Shown here: positions 9,727 through 19,600 of the stretch, piece by piece
How positions within the stretch are numbered: position 1 is the first letter of the stretch
How the letters are laid out: the number at the start of each line of letters is the position of its first letter
Source: Endozoicomonas montiporae CL-33
GTDB taxonomy: Bacteria > Pseudomonadota > Gammaproteobacteria > Pseudomonadales > Endozoicomonadaceae
Reading direction: 5' to 3'
DNA: 64,000 nt
NCBI RefSeq assembly: GCF_001583435.1
Contig: NZ_CP013251.1
Span: 4,167,215-4,231,214 of the forward strand
Made by a program: the position numbers and the translations under genes
Notes under the pieces: model-generated
The model's input: only the letters and a program-made list of their open reading frames with translations
Database searches by the model: none
Told to the model about the DNA's origin: nothing

Positions 9727-11046
9727 ATGCAATACCCAAATACAGTCAAAGCTGTCCGGGGAAGTTTGCTGGATATCAGCGAAGTCGGCAGCGATCTGGA
9801 ATCGATAGAAAACAATCTGCGCTACATCAAAGACGGCCTGCTGATTATCAATCAGGGCAAGGTTGCTTTTGCCGGTGAATGGAAAGAGGGTAAGGATTCC
9901 CTGCCGGATTCCATTCGCATCTGTGATTACCGCGGCAAACTGATTGTGCCCGGATTTATTGATACCCACATTCATTATCCGCAAATGGAAATTGTCGGTG
10001 CCTATGGCGAACAGCTGTTGGAATGGCTGAATACCTACACTTTCCCCACTGAAATGAAATACGGCGACAAGCGCTATGCCAAGGAAATGGCCGGGCTGTT
10101 TGTTAAAGAGCTGCTGAAGAACGGTACTACCACCGCCATGGTGTTCTGTTCTGTGCATCCGGAATCTGTAGACGCCCTGTTCGAAGTGTGCGACCAGCGC
10201 AATATGCGCATGATTGCCGGTAAGGTGATGATGGATCGTAATGCTCCGGAAGAGCTACTGGATACACCACAAAGCAGTTATGACGACTCTCGTCGTTTGC
10301 TGAAAAAGTGGCATAACCGCAATCGTCTGCTGTACGCCATTACACCAAGATTCGCTCCTACCTCCAGCCCTGAGCAGCTGGAAAAAGCCATGGCTCTGCG
10401 CGAAGAGTTTCCGGATGCTTACGTTCAAACCCATTTATCTGAAAACACTGACGAAATCGCGTGGGTTGAATCATTGTTTCCAGAACGCAAAAGCTATCTG
10501 GATGTCTACGACCATTACCGTTTAACCGGTGAGCGCAGTGTTTATGCACACTGTATTCATCTGGACGAACAGGAATGGCAAACCATGGCTGAAACCGGTT
10601 CATCGGTTGCCTTCTGCCCGACGTCCAACATGTATCTGGGCAGTGGTCTGTTTAATTATCCGAAAGCCGTGAAAGACAATGTGCGGGTGGGCATGGCCAC
10701 CGACGTTGGTGCCGGTACGTCATTCAACATGTTCCAGACCCTGAATGAAGCATACAAGGTGGTGCAGTTGCAGCAGCAGAAACTGTCGGCCCTGGAAGGC
10801 TTCTATCGGGCAACTCTGGGCGGAGCACACTCTCTGTATCTGGATGACAAGATTGGTAATTTCAACATTGGTAAAGAAGCCGACTTTGTCGTACTTGACC
10901 CGATGGCCACTCAGGTACAGCAACTGCGCTGGGATAACTCCACCACACTGAGTGAGAAACTGTTTGTACTGATGACTCTGGGTGATGACCGGAACATTTA
11001 CCGAACCTACGTCGATGGTTCAATGGTTTATTCCAGCACCCGGTGA
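9727..11046 (+). CDS. guaD: guanine deaminase
   Basis: The enzyme converts guanine to xanthine and ammonia. The start at 9727 gives 439 aa, the E. coli GuaD length, and lies after AAGGTG. An earlier in-frame ATG at 9655 would begin inside the upstream repeat and is rejected. Metal-ligand motifs of the amidohydrolase family are present: GFIDTHIHYPQ (about residue 77), QTHLSENTDEI (about 235), YAHCIHLDEQEW (about 274) and MATDVGAGTSF (about 323). Together with the GhxQ-like permease and XdhD it makes a complete route from imported guanine to xanthine and beyond. It is cytoplasmic and zinc-dependent. Confidence 0.93.
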   Translation: MQYPNTVKAVRGSLLDISEVGSDLESIENNLRYIKDGLLIINQGKVAFAGEWKEGKDSLPDSIRICDYRGKLIVPGFIDTHIHYPQMEIVGAYGEQLLEWLNTYTFPTEMKYGDKRYAKEMAGLFVKELLKNGTTTAMVFCSVHPESVDALFEVCDQRNMRMIAGKVMMDRNAPEELLDTPQSSYDDSRRLLKKWHNRNRLLYAITPRFAPTSSPEQLEKAMALREEFPDAYVQTHLSENTDEIAWVESLFPERKSYLDVYDHYRLTGERSVYAHCIHLDEQEWQTMAETGSSVAFCPTSNMYLGSGLFNYPKAVKDNVRVGMATDVGAGTSFNMFQTLNEAYKVVQLQQQKLSALEGFYRATLGGAHSLYLDDKIGNFNIGKEADFVVLDPMATQVQQLRWDNSTTLSEKLFVLMTLGDDRNIYRTYVDGSMVYSSTR

Positions 11047-11194
11047 CAGATGACTTGAAAAAGCCTCTTTTTTTGGAAAAGAGATTCAATAAACCCCGAT
11101 TTTCGTTGCAGTCAGGACAGGAATGCCGTCACTTCTGAAAATCACGACAAGAGACTTTTATTGATTAATATATTGACGATTAAACGGAACTGTA

Positions 11195-12130
11195 ATGAGA
11201 GTTGTAATAGCTTTGGGAGGCAATGCGATCCTCCAGCGTGGAGAGCCCCTCGATTGTGATACCCAGCGTAAGAACATCAAAATAGCTGCCGAATCCATTG
11301 CCCGAATTGCCAAAGATCATCAGGTTATTCTGACACACGGCAATGGCCCACAGGTGGGTTTGCTGGCATTGATGAATGATCACTACAAAGACGTCGCCCC
11401 CTACCCTCTCGACTCACTGGGTGCCCAGACCCAGGGCATGATTGGCTATCTGTTTGAGCAGGAACTGCGCAACCAGATGCCGGGCAGAAAAGTGTGTGTG
11501 ATGTCCACACAGACACTGGTTGACAGTGATGACCCTGCGTTCACCGACCCTGACAAGTTTGTTGGCCCGGTGTATTCCCGCGAACAGGCTGACAGCCTGC
11601 TGAAAGAGCATCCGGACTGGGTTATCAAGGCTGACGGCAAGCATTTCCGTCGCGTGGTGGCTTCACCAAAACCTCAGGCCATTCTTGAATTGCCATCCCT
11701 GCAACATCTGGTCAGTGCCGAAGACATTACCGTGATTTGTGGCGGTGGTGGTGGCGTGCCGGTAAGACGCACCAGCGACGGGCTGTTAAAAGATGTTGAA
11801 GCCGTGATTGATAAAGACCGTTCATCCAGCCTGCTGGCAGAAAAACTGAATGCTGACGCTTTCCTGATTCTGACAGACGTTGATTCGGTTGCCACACAAT
11901 TCGGTCATCCCAAGTCGAAGAATATTCGTGCCGCTACACCGGAAGGACTGGATCAGTTTGATTTTGCCTCCGGTTCCATGGGGCCAAAAATCGAAGCGGC
12001 GGTGGATTTTGTCAAACACACCGGAAAGATGGCCGCCATTGGTTCGTTGAATCGATGCAGCGAAATTCTCTGTTCCGATTCGGGCACGGTCATAAGACCT
12101 GATGTTCCCGGGCAGGTGACTTATTACTGA
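11195..12130 (+). CDS. yqeA: carbamate kinase (YqeA/ArcC type)
   Basis: The 311-aa enzyme reversibly makes ATP and carbamate from carbamoyl phosphate and ADP. The amino-acid-kinase fold is clear from ALGGNAILQRGE at the start, LTHGNGPQVGLLALMND (about residue 46), VICGGGGGVPV (about 178) and DKDRSSSLLAEKLNADAF (about 208). E. coli YqeA (310 aa) lies in the same ygeW-yqeA-ygfK-xdhD region, so this copy is probably the energy-yielding last step of purine or allantoin-type breakdown rather than arginine deiminase metabolism. No arc genes are nearby. The stop codon abuts a MITE-like repeat. Confidence 0.9.
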   Translation: MRVVIALGGNAILQRGEPLDCDTQRKNIKIAAESIARIAKDHQVILTHGNGPQVGLLALMNDHYKDVAPYPLDSLGAQTQGMIGYLFEQELRNQMPGRKVCVMSTQTLVDSDDPAFTDPDKFVGPVYSREQADSLLKEHPDWVIKADGKHFRRVVASPKPQAILELPSLQHLVSAEDITVICGGGGGVPVRRTSDGLLKDVEAVIDKDRSSSLLAEKLNADAFLILTDVDSVATQFGHPKSKNIRAATPEGLDQFDFASGSMGPKIEAAVDFVKHTGKMAAIGSLNRCSEILCSDSGTVIRPDVPGQVTYY

Positions 12131-12289
12131 TACCAATCCCGCCTTCTAAACATGAATTGCGCAGCCATTATGAACCGCGGGAGCTGCGTTGGAACTCCTC
12201 GCAATAGCTCGCTATTACTCGTCGTTCCGCCTTGTCCCGCAATTCAGAATGACTTGCTCATGGTCATATTTAGAAGGTGGCATTGGTAT
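12130..12289 (+). repeat. MITE-like palindromic repeat, family A, copy 1
   Basis: A 160-bp element with terminal inverted repeats (ATACCAATCCCGCCTTC ... GAAGGTGGCATTGGTAT). The same element lies inverted at 21047-21212. Shared internal blocks include GAATTGCGCAGCCATT and CTATTACTCGTCGTTC. It starts on the last base of the carbamate-kinase stop codon and contains no ORF. Confidence 0.78.
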
Positions 12290-12383
12290 AGCGCATCTTT
12301 TCAACCCTATTGAAGAGAAACGTTGTTGTGTGGGTTGGAACGGCTGAAACAACTTTCAACCGGGTGAGTATCGTTGAGCATCC

Positions 12384-12446
12384 GTGTTGGGAAGTCACTT
12401 CGTTCGTCGCAACCTACAAGTCGCAACCTACAAGTCGCAACCTACA
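12384..12446 (+). repeat. half of inverted-repeat element C plus a 14-bp triplication
   Basis: CGTGTTGGGAAGTCACTTCG followed by TTCGTCGCAACCTAC is a close relative of one arm of the 132-bp element at 28991-29122. The outer end GTCGCAACCTACAA is repeated three times in tandem (about 12407-12447). The rest of 12290-12505 shows no gene or clear signal apart from a poorly matching second arm near 12327. Confidence 0.55.
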
Positions 12447-12505
12447 AAGAGTCTGATGACGGCTTTGAGCAGTTTCTCCGAGACAAGTAAAAACGAGTTT
12501 AGATT

Positions 12506-12816
12506 ATGCAGATTGGTATTCCTGGAGAGATTCAGGCGAATGAAAACCGGGTGGCAGCCACACCGGATACGGTAAAGAAACTGATCAAGCTGGGCTACAG
12601 TGTTGTCATTGAAAGCGGAGCCGGTTTAAAAGCCAGTTTCGGTGACAGTGCCTACACCGATGCTGGTGCTCAGATCAGACCAAACGACGAAGTATGGCAA
12701 TCCGATCTGGTCATGAAGGTCAATGAACCTTCCGACGAAGAAATTGCCCTGTTAAAAGACGGTGCTACTCTTGCCAGCTTTATCTGGCCAGGACAGAACG
12801 AAGCCTTAATGAATAA
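12506..12816 (+). pseudogene. pntA: pntA N-terminal fragment (transhydrogenase alpha subunit, interrupted)
   Basis: Residues 1-103 of NAD(P) transhydrogenase subunit alpha (MQIGIPGEIQANENRVAATP...) match E. coli PntA up to SFIWPGQNEALMN. A 1107-bp IS then interrupts the gene, with a 7-bp target duplication TGAATAA at 12810-12816 and 13924-13930. Removing the IS and one duplicate restores a 509-aa frame (E. coli 510 aa), so there is no other damage. PntAB is an inner-membrane proton pump that couples the proton gradient to NADPH formation. As it stands, the fragment ends about 20 codons inside the IS. Confidence 0.92.
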
Positions 12817-13923
12817 CTCATGTTACGCACCCAGAAAAATCTGCCATGCTTTAGAGCATGAACACAGAGCTGTTTGAGCTGTATAGCGATTACCTGCTGT
12901 CCTCATTCGGCAAAACGACAGCTACACAGCTGTCATCTTTGCTGGACGGCGCATACAGCCATGATCAGGTAACACGCCTTCTGTCCCGTAATCACTTCGA
13001 CAGTAAGACTCTTTGGCACCATGTTAAAGCCGTTGTGCGTCAGGAAGAGCGCGATGATGGAGTACTTATTGCCGACGACACTATTCAGGAGAAACTCTAC
13101 ACTGATGAGAACGACCTGATTGCATGGCACTTTGATCACACCTTTGGTCGTTCGGTAAAAGGTATCAACCTTCTCAACTTTGTTTACCATGTCGGTGATA
13201 TCTCTATTCCCGTGGCCTACAAGCTTATCGAAAAGCCTATTCAATACTCCGACGTAAAAACTAAAAAAGTTAAACGCAAGGCTGAAACCACCAAGAACGA
13301 AGACTTTCGGGAGATGCTGAAAGTTTGCTGTGATAATCAGCTCAAATTTCGTTACGTGCTGGCAGATAGCTGGTTCTGTTCTAACGACAACATGCTGTAT
13401 ATACGACACGAATGCGATAAGCATTTTGTCATGGCCAGCAAGTCAAACCGGAAGGTTTCGCTGAGTGAGGAAGATAAAAGTCGGGGGCGCTCACAGCGCA
13501 TAGATTCCATTGATTTCTCAGAAGAAAAGCCTATCAAAGGCTGGATTGCAGGCGTGGACTTCCCCGTTCTGCTGTTCCGGCAGGTCTTTACAAACAAAGA
13601 TGGCAGTAAGGGCATTCTCTATCTGATATGCAGTGATCTTGAGTGTGACGCAGAGGCTTTGAAGGCGATCTACAAAAAACGGTGGAAAGTTGAAGTCTTC
13701 CATAAAACACTCAAATCTAATGCGTCAATGGCCAAGTCACCGACTTATACAGTTTTGACGCAGAGTAATCATCTGTTTATGTCGATATATTCGGCATTTC
13801 GTCTCGAGGTGCTGGCTAATAAGCTTGATTTAAACCATTTTGAGTTGCGGGCAAAGCTTTATCTCACTGCATTGAAATCATCGTTCCAGAAACTTCAGTC
13901 GATGAAGGGGTGCGTAACATGAG
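12817..13923 (+). mobile_element. 1107-bp insertion sequence (copy 1, in pntA)
   Basis: The ends are inverted repeats CTCATGTTACGCACCC and GGGTGCGTAACATGAG (16 bp, perfect), flanked by the 7-bp duplication TGAATAA. It encodes one transposase. An apparently identical copy in reverse orientation lies at 37388-38494, flanked by TTACAAA. The sections compared base by base are identical and the two proteins are the same, so transposition was recent. Confidence 0.95.
12858..13922 (+). CDS. DDE transposase of the 1107-bp IS (IS4 superfamily)
   Basis: The 354-aa protein has a DDE-type core: LIADDTIQEKLY (about residue 72, first Asp), VLADSWFCSNDNMLY (about residue 168, second Asp) and KKRWKVEVFHKTLKSNASM (about residue 274, with the catalytic Glu). 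It belongs to the IS4-like superfamily; I cannot name the ISfinder group with certainty. The stop codon is formed inside the right terminal repeat (GTAACATGA). It appears intact and identical to the copy at 37389-38453. Confidence 0.88.
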   Translation: MNTELFELYSDYLLSSFGKTTATQLSSLLDGAYSHDQVTRLLSRNHFDSKTLWHHVKAVVRQEERDDGVLIADDTIQEKLYTDENDLIAWHFDHTFGRSVKGINLLNFVYHVGDISIPVAYKLIEKPIQYSDVKTKKVKRKAETTKNEDFREMLKVCCDNQLKFRYVLADSWFCSNDNMLYIRHECDKHFVMASKSNRKVSLSEEDKSRGRSQRIDSIDFSEEKPIKGWIAGVDFPVLLFRQVFTNKDGSKGILYLICSDLECDAEALKAIYKKRWKVEVFHKTLKSNASMAKSPTYTVLTQSNHLFMSIYSAFRLEVLANKLDLNHFELRAKLYLTALKSSFQKLQSMKGCVT

Positions 13924-15149
13924 TGAATAAACTGAGCCAGCGTAATATTAACGTTCTGGCTCTGGACAGCGTACCACGCCTGTCGCGTTCACAGTCGCTG
14001 GACGCACTGAGTTCCATGGCCAACATTGGTGGTTATCGTGCCGTTGTTGAAGCCTCCCATCATTTTGGTCGTTTCTTTAACGGTCAGATCACCGCCGCCG
14101 GTAAAATTCCTCCCGCCAAAGTGCTGGTGATTGGTGCCGGTGTTGCGGGGCTGGCCGCTCTGGGCGCAGCAGGCAGCATGGGCGCCATTGTTCGCGCTTT
14201 CGATACCCGACCTGAAGTGAAGGAACAGGTTGAAAGCATGGGGGCAGAGTTCCTTGAGCTTGATTATGAAGAAGAACAGGATTCTTCCGACGGCTACGCC
14301 AAAGAAATGAGTCAGGCCTTTATCGATGCCGAAATGGCATTGTTTATGGAACAGGCCAAAGACGTTGATATCATTATCACCACTGCACTGATCCCCGGCC
14401 GTCCGGCACCCAGACTGATTACCGAAGAGATGGTAAAAGCCATGAAGCCCGGCAGTGTGATTGTCGATCTGGCAGCACTCACCGGCGGTAACTGCGAATG
14501 CACTGAAAAAGATCAGGCAGTCGTGAAACACGGTGTGACCGTGATTGGCTTTACCGACATGCCCAGCCGTCTGCCTACCCAGTCATCCCAGCTTTACGGC
14601 ACCAACCTGGTGAACATGCTCAAGCTGATGACACCGGAAAAAGACGGCGAGCTGGTGATTGATTTTGACGATGAAGTGGTTCGTGGCCTGACCGTCGTCA
14701 AAGAAGGCAATATTACCTGGCCACCGCCTCCTGTTAAGGTCAGCGCCGCACCAACTACCAAAGCAGCACCCAAAGCGGTAGAAGAACAGCCGGAAAAACC
14801 GGCACGTCCCTGGCTGAAACCTGCCCTGCTGGTTGCCGGCGCCTGCCTGTTCGGCTGGGTGGCAAACGCAGCACCTGCAAGCTTCCTTGAACATCTAACC
14901 GTCTTTGTTCTGTCGTCTATTGTTGGTTACTACGTTATCTGGAACGTGACCTCTGCCCTGCACACCCCCCTGATGAGTGTTACCAATGCCATCAGCGGCA
15001 TCATTGTTGTGGGTGCTCTGGTGCAAATGGGGAGTGATAACAGTGCCGTCCTTGCCTTGTCGGGCATCGCTCTTGTCGTCGCCATGATTAACATCGTCGG
15101 GGGCTTTGCGGTCACCCAGCGTATGTTGAAAATGTTCATCAAAGAATAA
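13924..15149 (+). pseudogene. pntA: pntA C-terminal fragment
   Basis: This holds residues about 102-509 of PntA, resuming at [24 protein letters not shown]. It includes the dinucleotide-binding [18 protein letters not shown], the conserved [15 protein letters not shown] segment and four C-terminal membrane helices ending in TQRMLKMF. The IS's last base plus the duplicated target creates an in-frame GTG at 13923 (GTG AAT AAA CTG), with AAGGGG 12 nt upstream, so a truncated protein lacking the first ~100 residues could be made. Loss of part of the first NAD-binding half makes activity unlikely. Confidence 0.9.
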
Positions 15150-15163
15150 TAAGGAGGTTAATC

Positions 15164-16561
15164 ATGTCTGAAGGATTATTAGTCTCTGCGTATCTGCTCG
15201 CAGCCATGAAATTTGTGATGAGTCTGGCCGGACTGAGCCGTCAGGAAAGTGCCAGGAATGGCAGTTTCTACGGCATGCTGGGCATGACCGTCGCCATTGT
15301 TGCCACCATTGCTCACGCCAGTATTGCCGGTATGAACTGGGTCACCATGCTCATGATTCTCGGTTCCGGTATCGGCCTTTATCTGGCCAAAAAAGTGGAA
15401 ATGACCGAAATGCCACAGCTGGTTGCCATCCTTAACGGATTTGGTGGTTTGGCTGCAGTTCTGATTGGTTTTTCCAGTGCTATCGAAGTGATCACCGGCA
15501 CAGGTCTGGCCACAGCCGTTATGTCTACGGCTGAAGTGATGATTCACGATGCCCAGATCGGTTTTGGTGTCATGGTCGGTACAGTGACCTTTAGCGGTTC
15601 GATCATTGCCTGCCTGAAGCTGCATGGCCGCATTACCAGTAGCCCTGTTTCCCTGCCCGGCGGGCACTGGACCAATCTCGCCATCATTGGCGGCGCGGTG
15701 TTGATGGCTATCGTCTTTGTACAACAGCAAAACATGATGGCACTGTTGTTAATGACTGCGTTTGCCTTTGTGTTTGGTATTACCCTGGTGATGGGCATCG
15801 GTGGTGCGGATATGCCAGTGGTGGTTTCCATGCTGAATGCTTACTCCGGTATTGCAGCGGCAGCCACCGGTTTCATGCTGGGCAACAACCTGCTGATCAT
15901 CACCGGTGCCATGGTCGGTTCTTCCGGCGCCATCCTGTCTTACCTGATGTGTGCAGCCATGAACCGGTCATTTATTTCCGTAATTCTGGGTGGTTTTGGT
16001 ACAGAAGGCGGCACTATTGTTGCCACGGAAGATCAGGGCGAACACACAGAGTCCAGCGCTGAAGACGTGGCGGACATGCTTAAAAATGCTTCCAGCGTCA
16101 TCATCACTCCCGGTTACGGCATGGCCGTTGCACAGGCCCAGCATCCTCTGCAGGAACTGGTGAACAAACTGCGCGAGAAAAACGTCAAGGTTCGTTTTGG
16201 TATTCATCCGGTTGCAGGCCGTCTGCCAGGCCACATGAATGTTCTGCTGGCTGAAGCGAAAGTACCTTACGACATCGTTGAAGAAATGGACGAGCTGAAT
16301 GACGATTTCACCGACACCGACGTTGTACTGGTGATTGGTGCGAACGACACCGTTAACCCGGCCGCCATGAATGACCCGAACAGCCCGATTGCCGGCATGC
16401 CGGTGCTGAAGGTATGGGAATCTGGCCAGGTGGTTATCTTCAAACGTTCAATGGCTACCGGTTATGCAGGCGTTCAGAACCCGCTGTTCTTCAAGGAAAA
16501 CTCCAGCATGCTGTTTGGTGATGCCAAGAAGTCTGTACTGGATATTCTGAATTTTGTCTGA
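15164..16561 (+). CDS. pntB: NAD(P) transhydrogenase subunit beta
   Basis: The 465-aa membrane protein (E. coli 462 aa) has eight or nine helices in its first ~260 residues, including the proton-channel part. The C-terminal NADP(H)-binding domain carries [46 protein letters not shown] and [16 protein letters not shown]. It starts 14 bp after pntA behind AAGGAGG. It is intact, but its partner pntA is split, so transhydrogenase should be inactive unless a second copy exists elsewhere. Confidence 0.95.
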   Translation: MSEGLLVSAYLLAAMKFVMSLAGLSRQESARNGSFYGMLGMTVAIVATIAHASIAGMNWVTMLMILGSGIGLYLAKKVEMTEMPQLVAILNGFGGLAAVLIGFSSAIEVITGTGLATAVMSTAEVMIHDAQIGFGVMVGTVTFSGSIIACLKLHGRITSSPVSLPGGHWTNLAIIGGAVLMAIVFVQQQNMMALLLMTAFAFVFGITLVMGIGGADMPVVVSMLNAYSGIAAAATGFMLGNNLLIITGAMVGSSGAILSYLMCAAMNRSFISVILGGFGTEGGTIVATEDQGEHTESSAEDVADMLKNASSVIITPGYGMAVAQAQHPLQELVNKLREKNVKVRFGIHPVAGRLPGHMNVLLAEAKVPYDIVEEMDELNDDFTDTDVVLVIGANDTVNPAAMNDPNSPIAGMPVLKVWESGQVVIFKRSMATGYAGVQNPLFFKENSSMLFGDAKKSVLDILNFV

Positions 16562-16584
16562 GTTGTTAAACGCTTAAACCCTAT

Positions 16585-16626
16585 AAAGACGACGCAGTAT
16601 AACTTTTAACTGCGTCGTCTTTTTAT
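16585..16626. terminator. rho-independent terminator after pntB
   Basis: A perfect 14-bp stem (AAAGACGACGCAGT / ACTGCGTCGTCTTT) with a 10-nt loop is followed by TTTATT. It lies between pntB and the convergent 1254-codon gene and may serve both. Confidence 0.85.
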
Positions 16627-16635
16627 TAAATGATG

Positions 16636-19600
16636 TTATTTACTGCTTTCTTCAAGTTGTTTTACAGTCTCCTCTTCCTGATATTCAAAGAAGTGCGGCA
16701 GAGAGGCAAACCAGCAACGTTCATTCTTGAAAGAAAAGTACTCCAGAGACATATACGGTTCATCAGGGTTTGCATTCATAGCAATTTCTACCGGCTTGCC
16801 CATACCCGGCTTACAGTTATACACATCGGTTGCAGCGGCCGTCAGGCGCACAGGCATGGCCAGCGCATCAGCCAGAATAGCGAAATCCTGCAAAGCCTTG
16901 GGTGTCGCCAGAAACGTGCCATTCTGAATTCTTGCTTTAACGCCGTCCAGATCAAATCTTGCTGGCAAAGCGCTTCCATCCGGTTTTTTGCCTGTGCTGA
17001 TTAACACTTTCAGGTAATCACGAACTCTCAGCTGCATCAGTTGTCCCGTAGCATCTGGCAGAGCTTTCTTTTCTTTGACCTTTTCTTTGACCTTTTCTCT
17101 AACAGGAGCTCTCTGCTTTTTGCCTTTGCTTTTTTTTCTGCTTTTACTTTTTTGAGCGGACTGAGGTTTTGCCGCTTCCAAAGACGCTGAATCTTCGTGT
17201 GTCGAGGCAGTTAAACCCGCATTGCCCATTCTCCATGATTGCCGGGTGCCCCCTAACGAGTACTCCAGCGAACTGAATAGATCCTCAGATATGAAAAAAC
17301 CGACAGGAAACTCAAAAGCTTGTGGAGCTTCAGCAGGTTCAGGGGCAACAATCGGTTCATAAGTGCTGTCAGCGGCTCCTATAATAAAGCTGTCTCCGGA
17401 TTCAACGGGTTGCTTAGTCGAGGAGGAGGCTGCTAATGATTCCGGTTGGGTCTCGACAGAAAGTTCTGACAGCTTGAACTCAAGAGGAGGGTTATTCAAT
17501 GCTGGTAACCCATCAGTCACAGGAGACTTTAGTACCTCACTGCCGTCTTCGGACATATCAGGGCTTTCAACTGGCTGTCGATCAGAAGTTGAGGTTGGAG
17601 CTTCAGTGACATCAGGCTTAGAGGCTGATGCTGAGGTTGAAGCTTTAGTGATATCAGGCTGAGAGACTGGCTGAGTCTGTGCAGAGTCTGGTATATCAAG
17701 GTTCACTCTCAAAGTACCTTTGGGTATCGCACCACCTGTAAATTCAGTCGGTTTACGGCTTAATGTTACCAACCACTGTTTGCCCTTGTGATTCACCATT
17801 AACGATCTGCCAAGATTCCTTGCCACCTGTGTCAATGGGTGAGGATCAATACTGCTGGCAGGGGCGAATGCTTCTATGGGCAACGTTTGAGCCTGCTCTG
17901 CAGGCGCTCCTATTCTCGACACAATATCAGCCGAGCCTGATGCGTGTCTCAGTTCGTCCTTCAAAAAGTCCGGTAAAATGCCCAAAATATTTTCTTCTAC
18001 GAAGTGCACCCTGCGGGGTGGTTTTGTGACAGGCTGTGCAATGGGCACTTTAGCTGGCTGACTATCACTAGTCTGCTGTGGAGAGCTCTGTTGTAAAGAG
18101 CTCTGCTGTAAAGAGCCCTGTTGTGAAACGTTCTGTGGTGAAGCAGCCTGCACTGAACTCTCAACAGTCTGCCGATCCAGTATGCTCCTGATAAAATGAA
18201 TACTTCCATTCAGCTTTGAACTGAAGCCTTTTATCCAGTCAATATTGGTCTGAATAACTTTACTCCTCGCTTTACGCCTTTCTTTAACTTCTGTATCCCT
18301 GCTTCCCCCGCTCTCCTCTCTTTGAGCCAGATACTGCCTGAGCACCCGTCCTCTCAACTGATAAATTTGTGGCAACCTCTCGCAACACCGGGAAACCCGC
18401 CCCGCCTTATCAACCAGATCATCCGCCAGATCATGCAGCTCAAGCAATTGCTCCAGAAATTCTGATTGATCGTCGCCAAGTTCATAAAAGACATCCAGAG
18501 CTGACTTAATCGACTGCGCTATTTCCAGTACCGCCCAGTTAATGCTTTCTGCCTCACCTTTCAGCTTTCTCAGTACATGGTTAAATCGAAACTCGTCGTC
18601 CGGAGGAGGAACTTCATTGTTTCCTAATATCTGCTCATACTGATAAGTGGCATTGACCAGCTCATTCATTTTTTCCAAAAGAGGTGCAAGACGAATTGAA
18701 AGAATATCCGCATAGCCATAATGTGCCTGTGCTTTATCAAAAGTACTGGCATTCTGATCCTGAACAACTTCCGCAAAAATTGCCTTAATGACTCTGTTGG
18801 GTTCGTTTCGGGCAAATGCTTCAAGTGCTTTTTTCAAACAAGCGTTGAGCTTAACGTCTGCCTTTTCCTCTCCAGTCTGATGGACTTCAGGAGACTCCGA
18901 AGCCACTTTGGCAGACGACACACTGACAGGCTGTTGTTCAGCTATCCGCTTCTGTCTGCGCCTCTCACGCTTCTCAAGCTTTGCCTGTATCTTCTGTTTC
19001 TGAAGTTCTTCTTCCCGGATCAGCTCATTGCCTCTGTCAATGACTCTCTGCTCCAGATCTTTTAAATGCTGAACTTCGGAGCTGCAGTGCCGGTCAATGC
19101 CCGAATACAAATAAAGCAGAGATGCCCTATCCTGTTCAGACAGTAACCGGTTTTCATCAATGTGCCCAATCAGCTCTTCAAATGCCTTAACCACTTTCTC
19201 TGCACTTTCTATTCGCTCCCTGTGTTCACCCAGTGGTTCGGCCCGGTCGTATAACCAGGTCATGGTACTGATCAGCGACATACACAAACTGAAACAGTCT
19301 TTTGCAGGCACCTCTTCACTTTTTACCAGATCGCTAAACGTTTGCAGAAGCCTCAACGCTATATCAGGCTTATCGAGAATAATGGCTGCAACAATGGCAT
19401 TAATTAATTTAGGGCTGTCGCTTGCTTTTAGTTCTTTTAGTTCATTGCCACTCAACACCTCAAGCCAATGCTCAAGGTATTGCCCGTCTTCAGCCAGAAT
19501 CTTTCTGAGTTCGTCCCGTTTTTCATCAACCATGTAGAGTGGTTCGGAGCTCTGAATCATCACAGCAACGCTTTCACCCGCAGCGTCAAATTCTTTAACA

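Noticed and set aside
9591..9815. Short ORFs within or across the family B repeats, also 63258-63455
   Set aside because: They arise from the palindromic repeat sequence and are not conserved in frame between the two copies.
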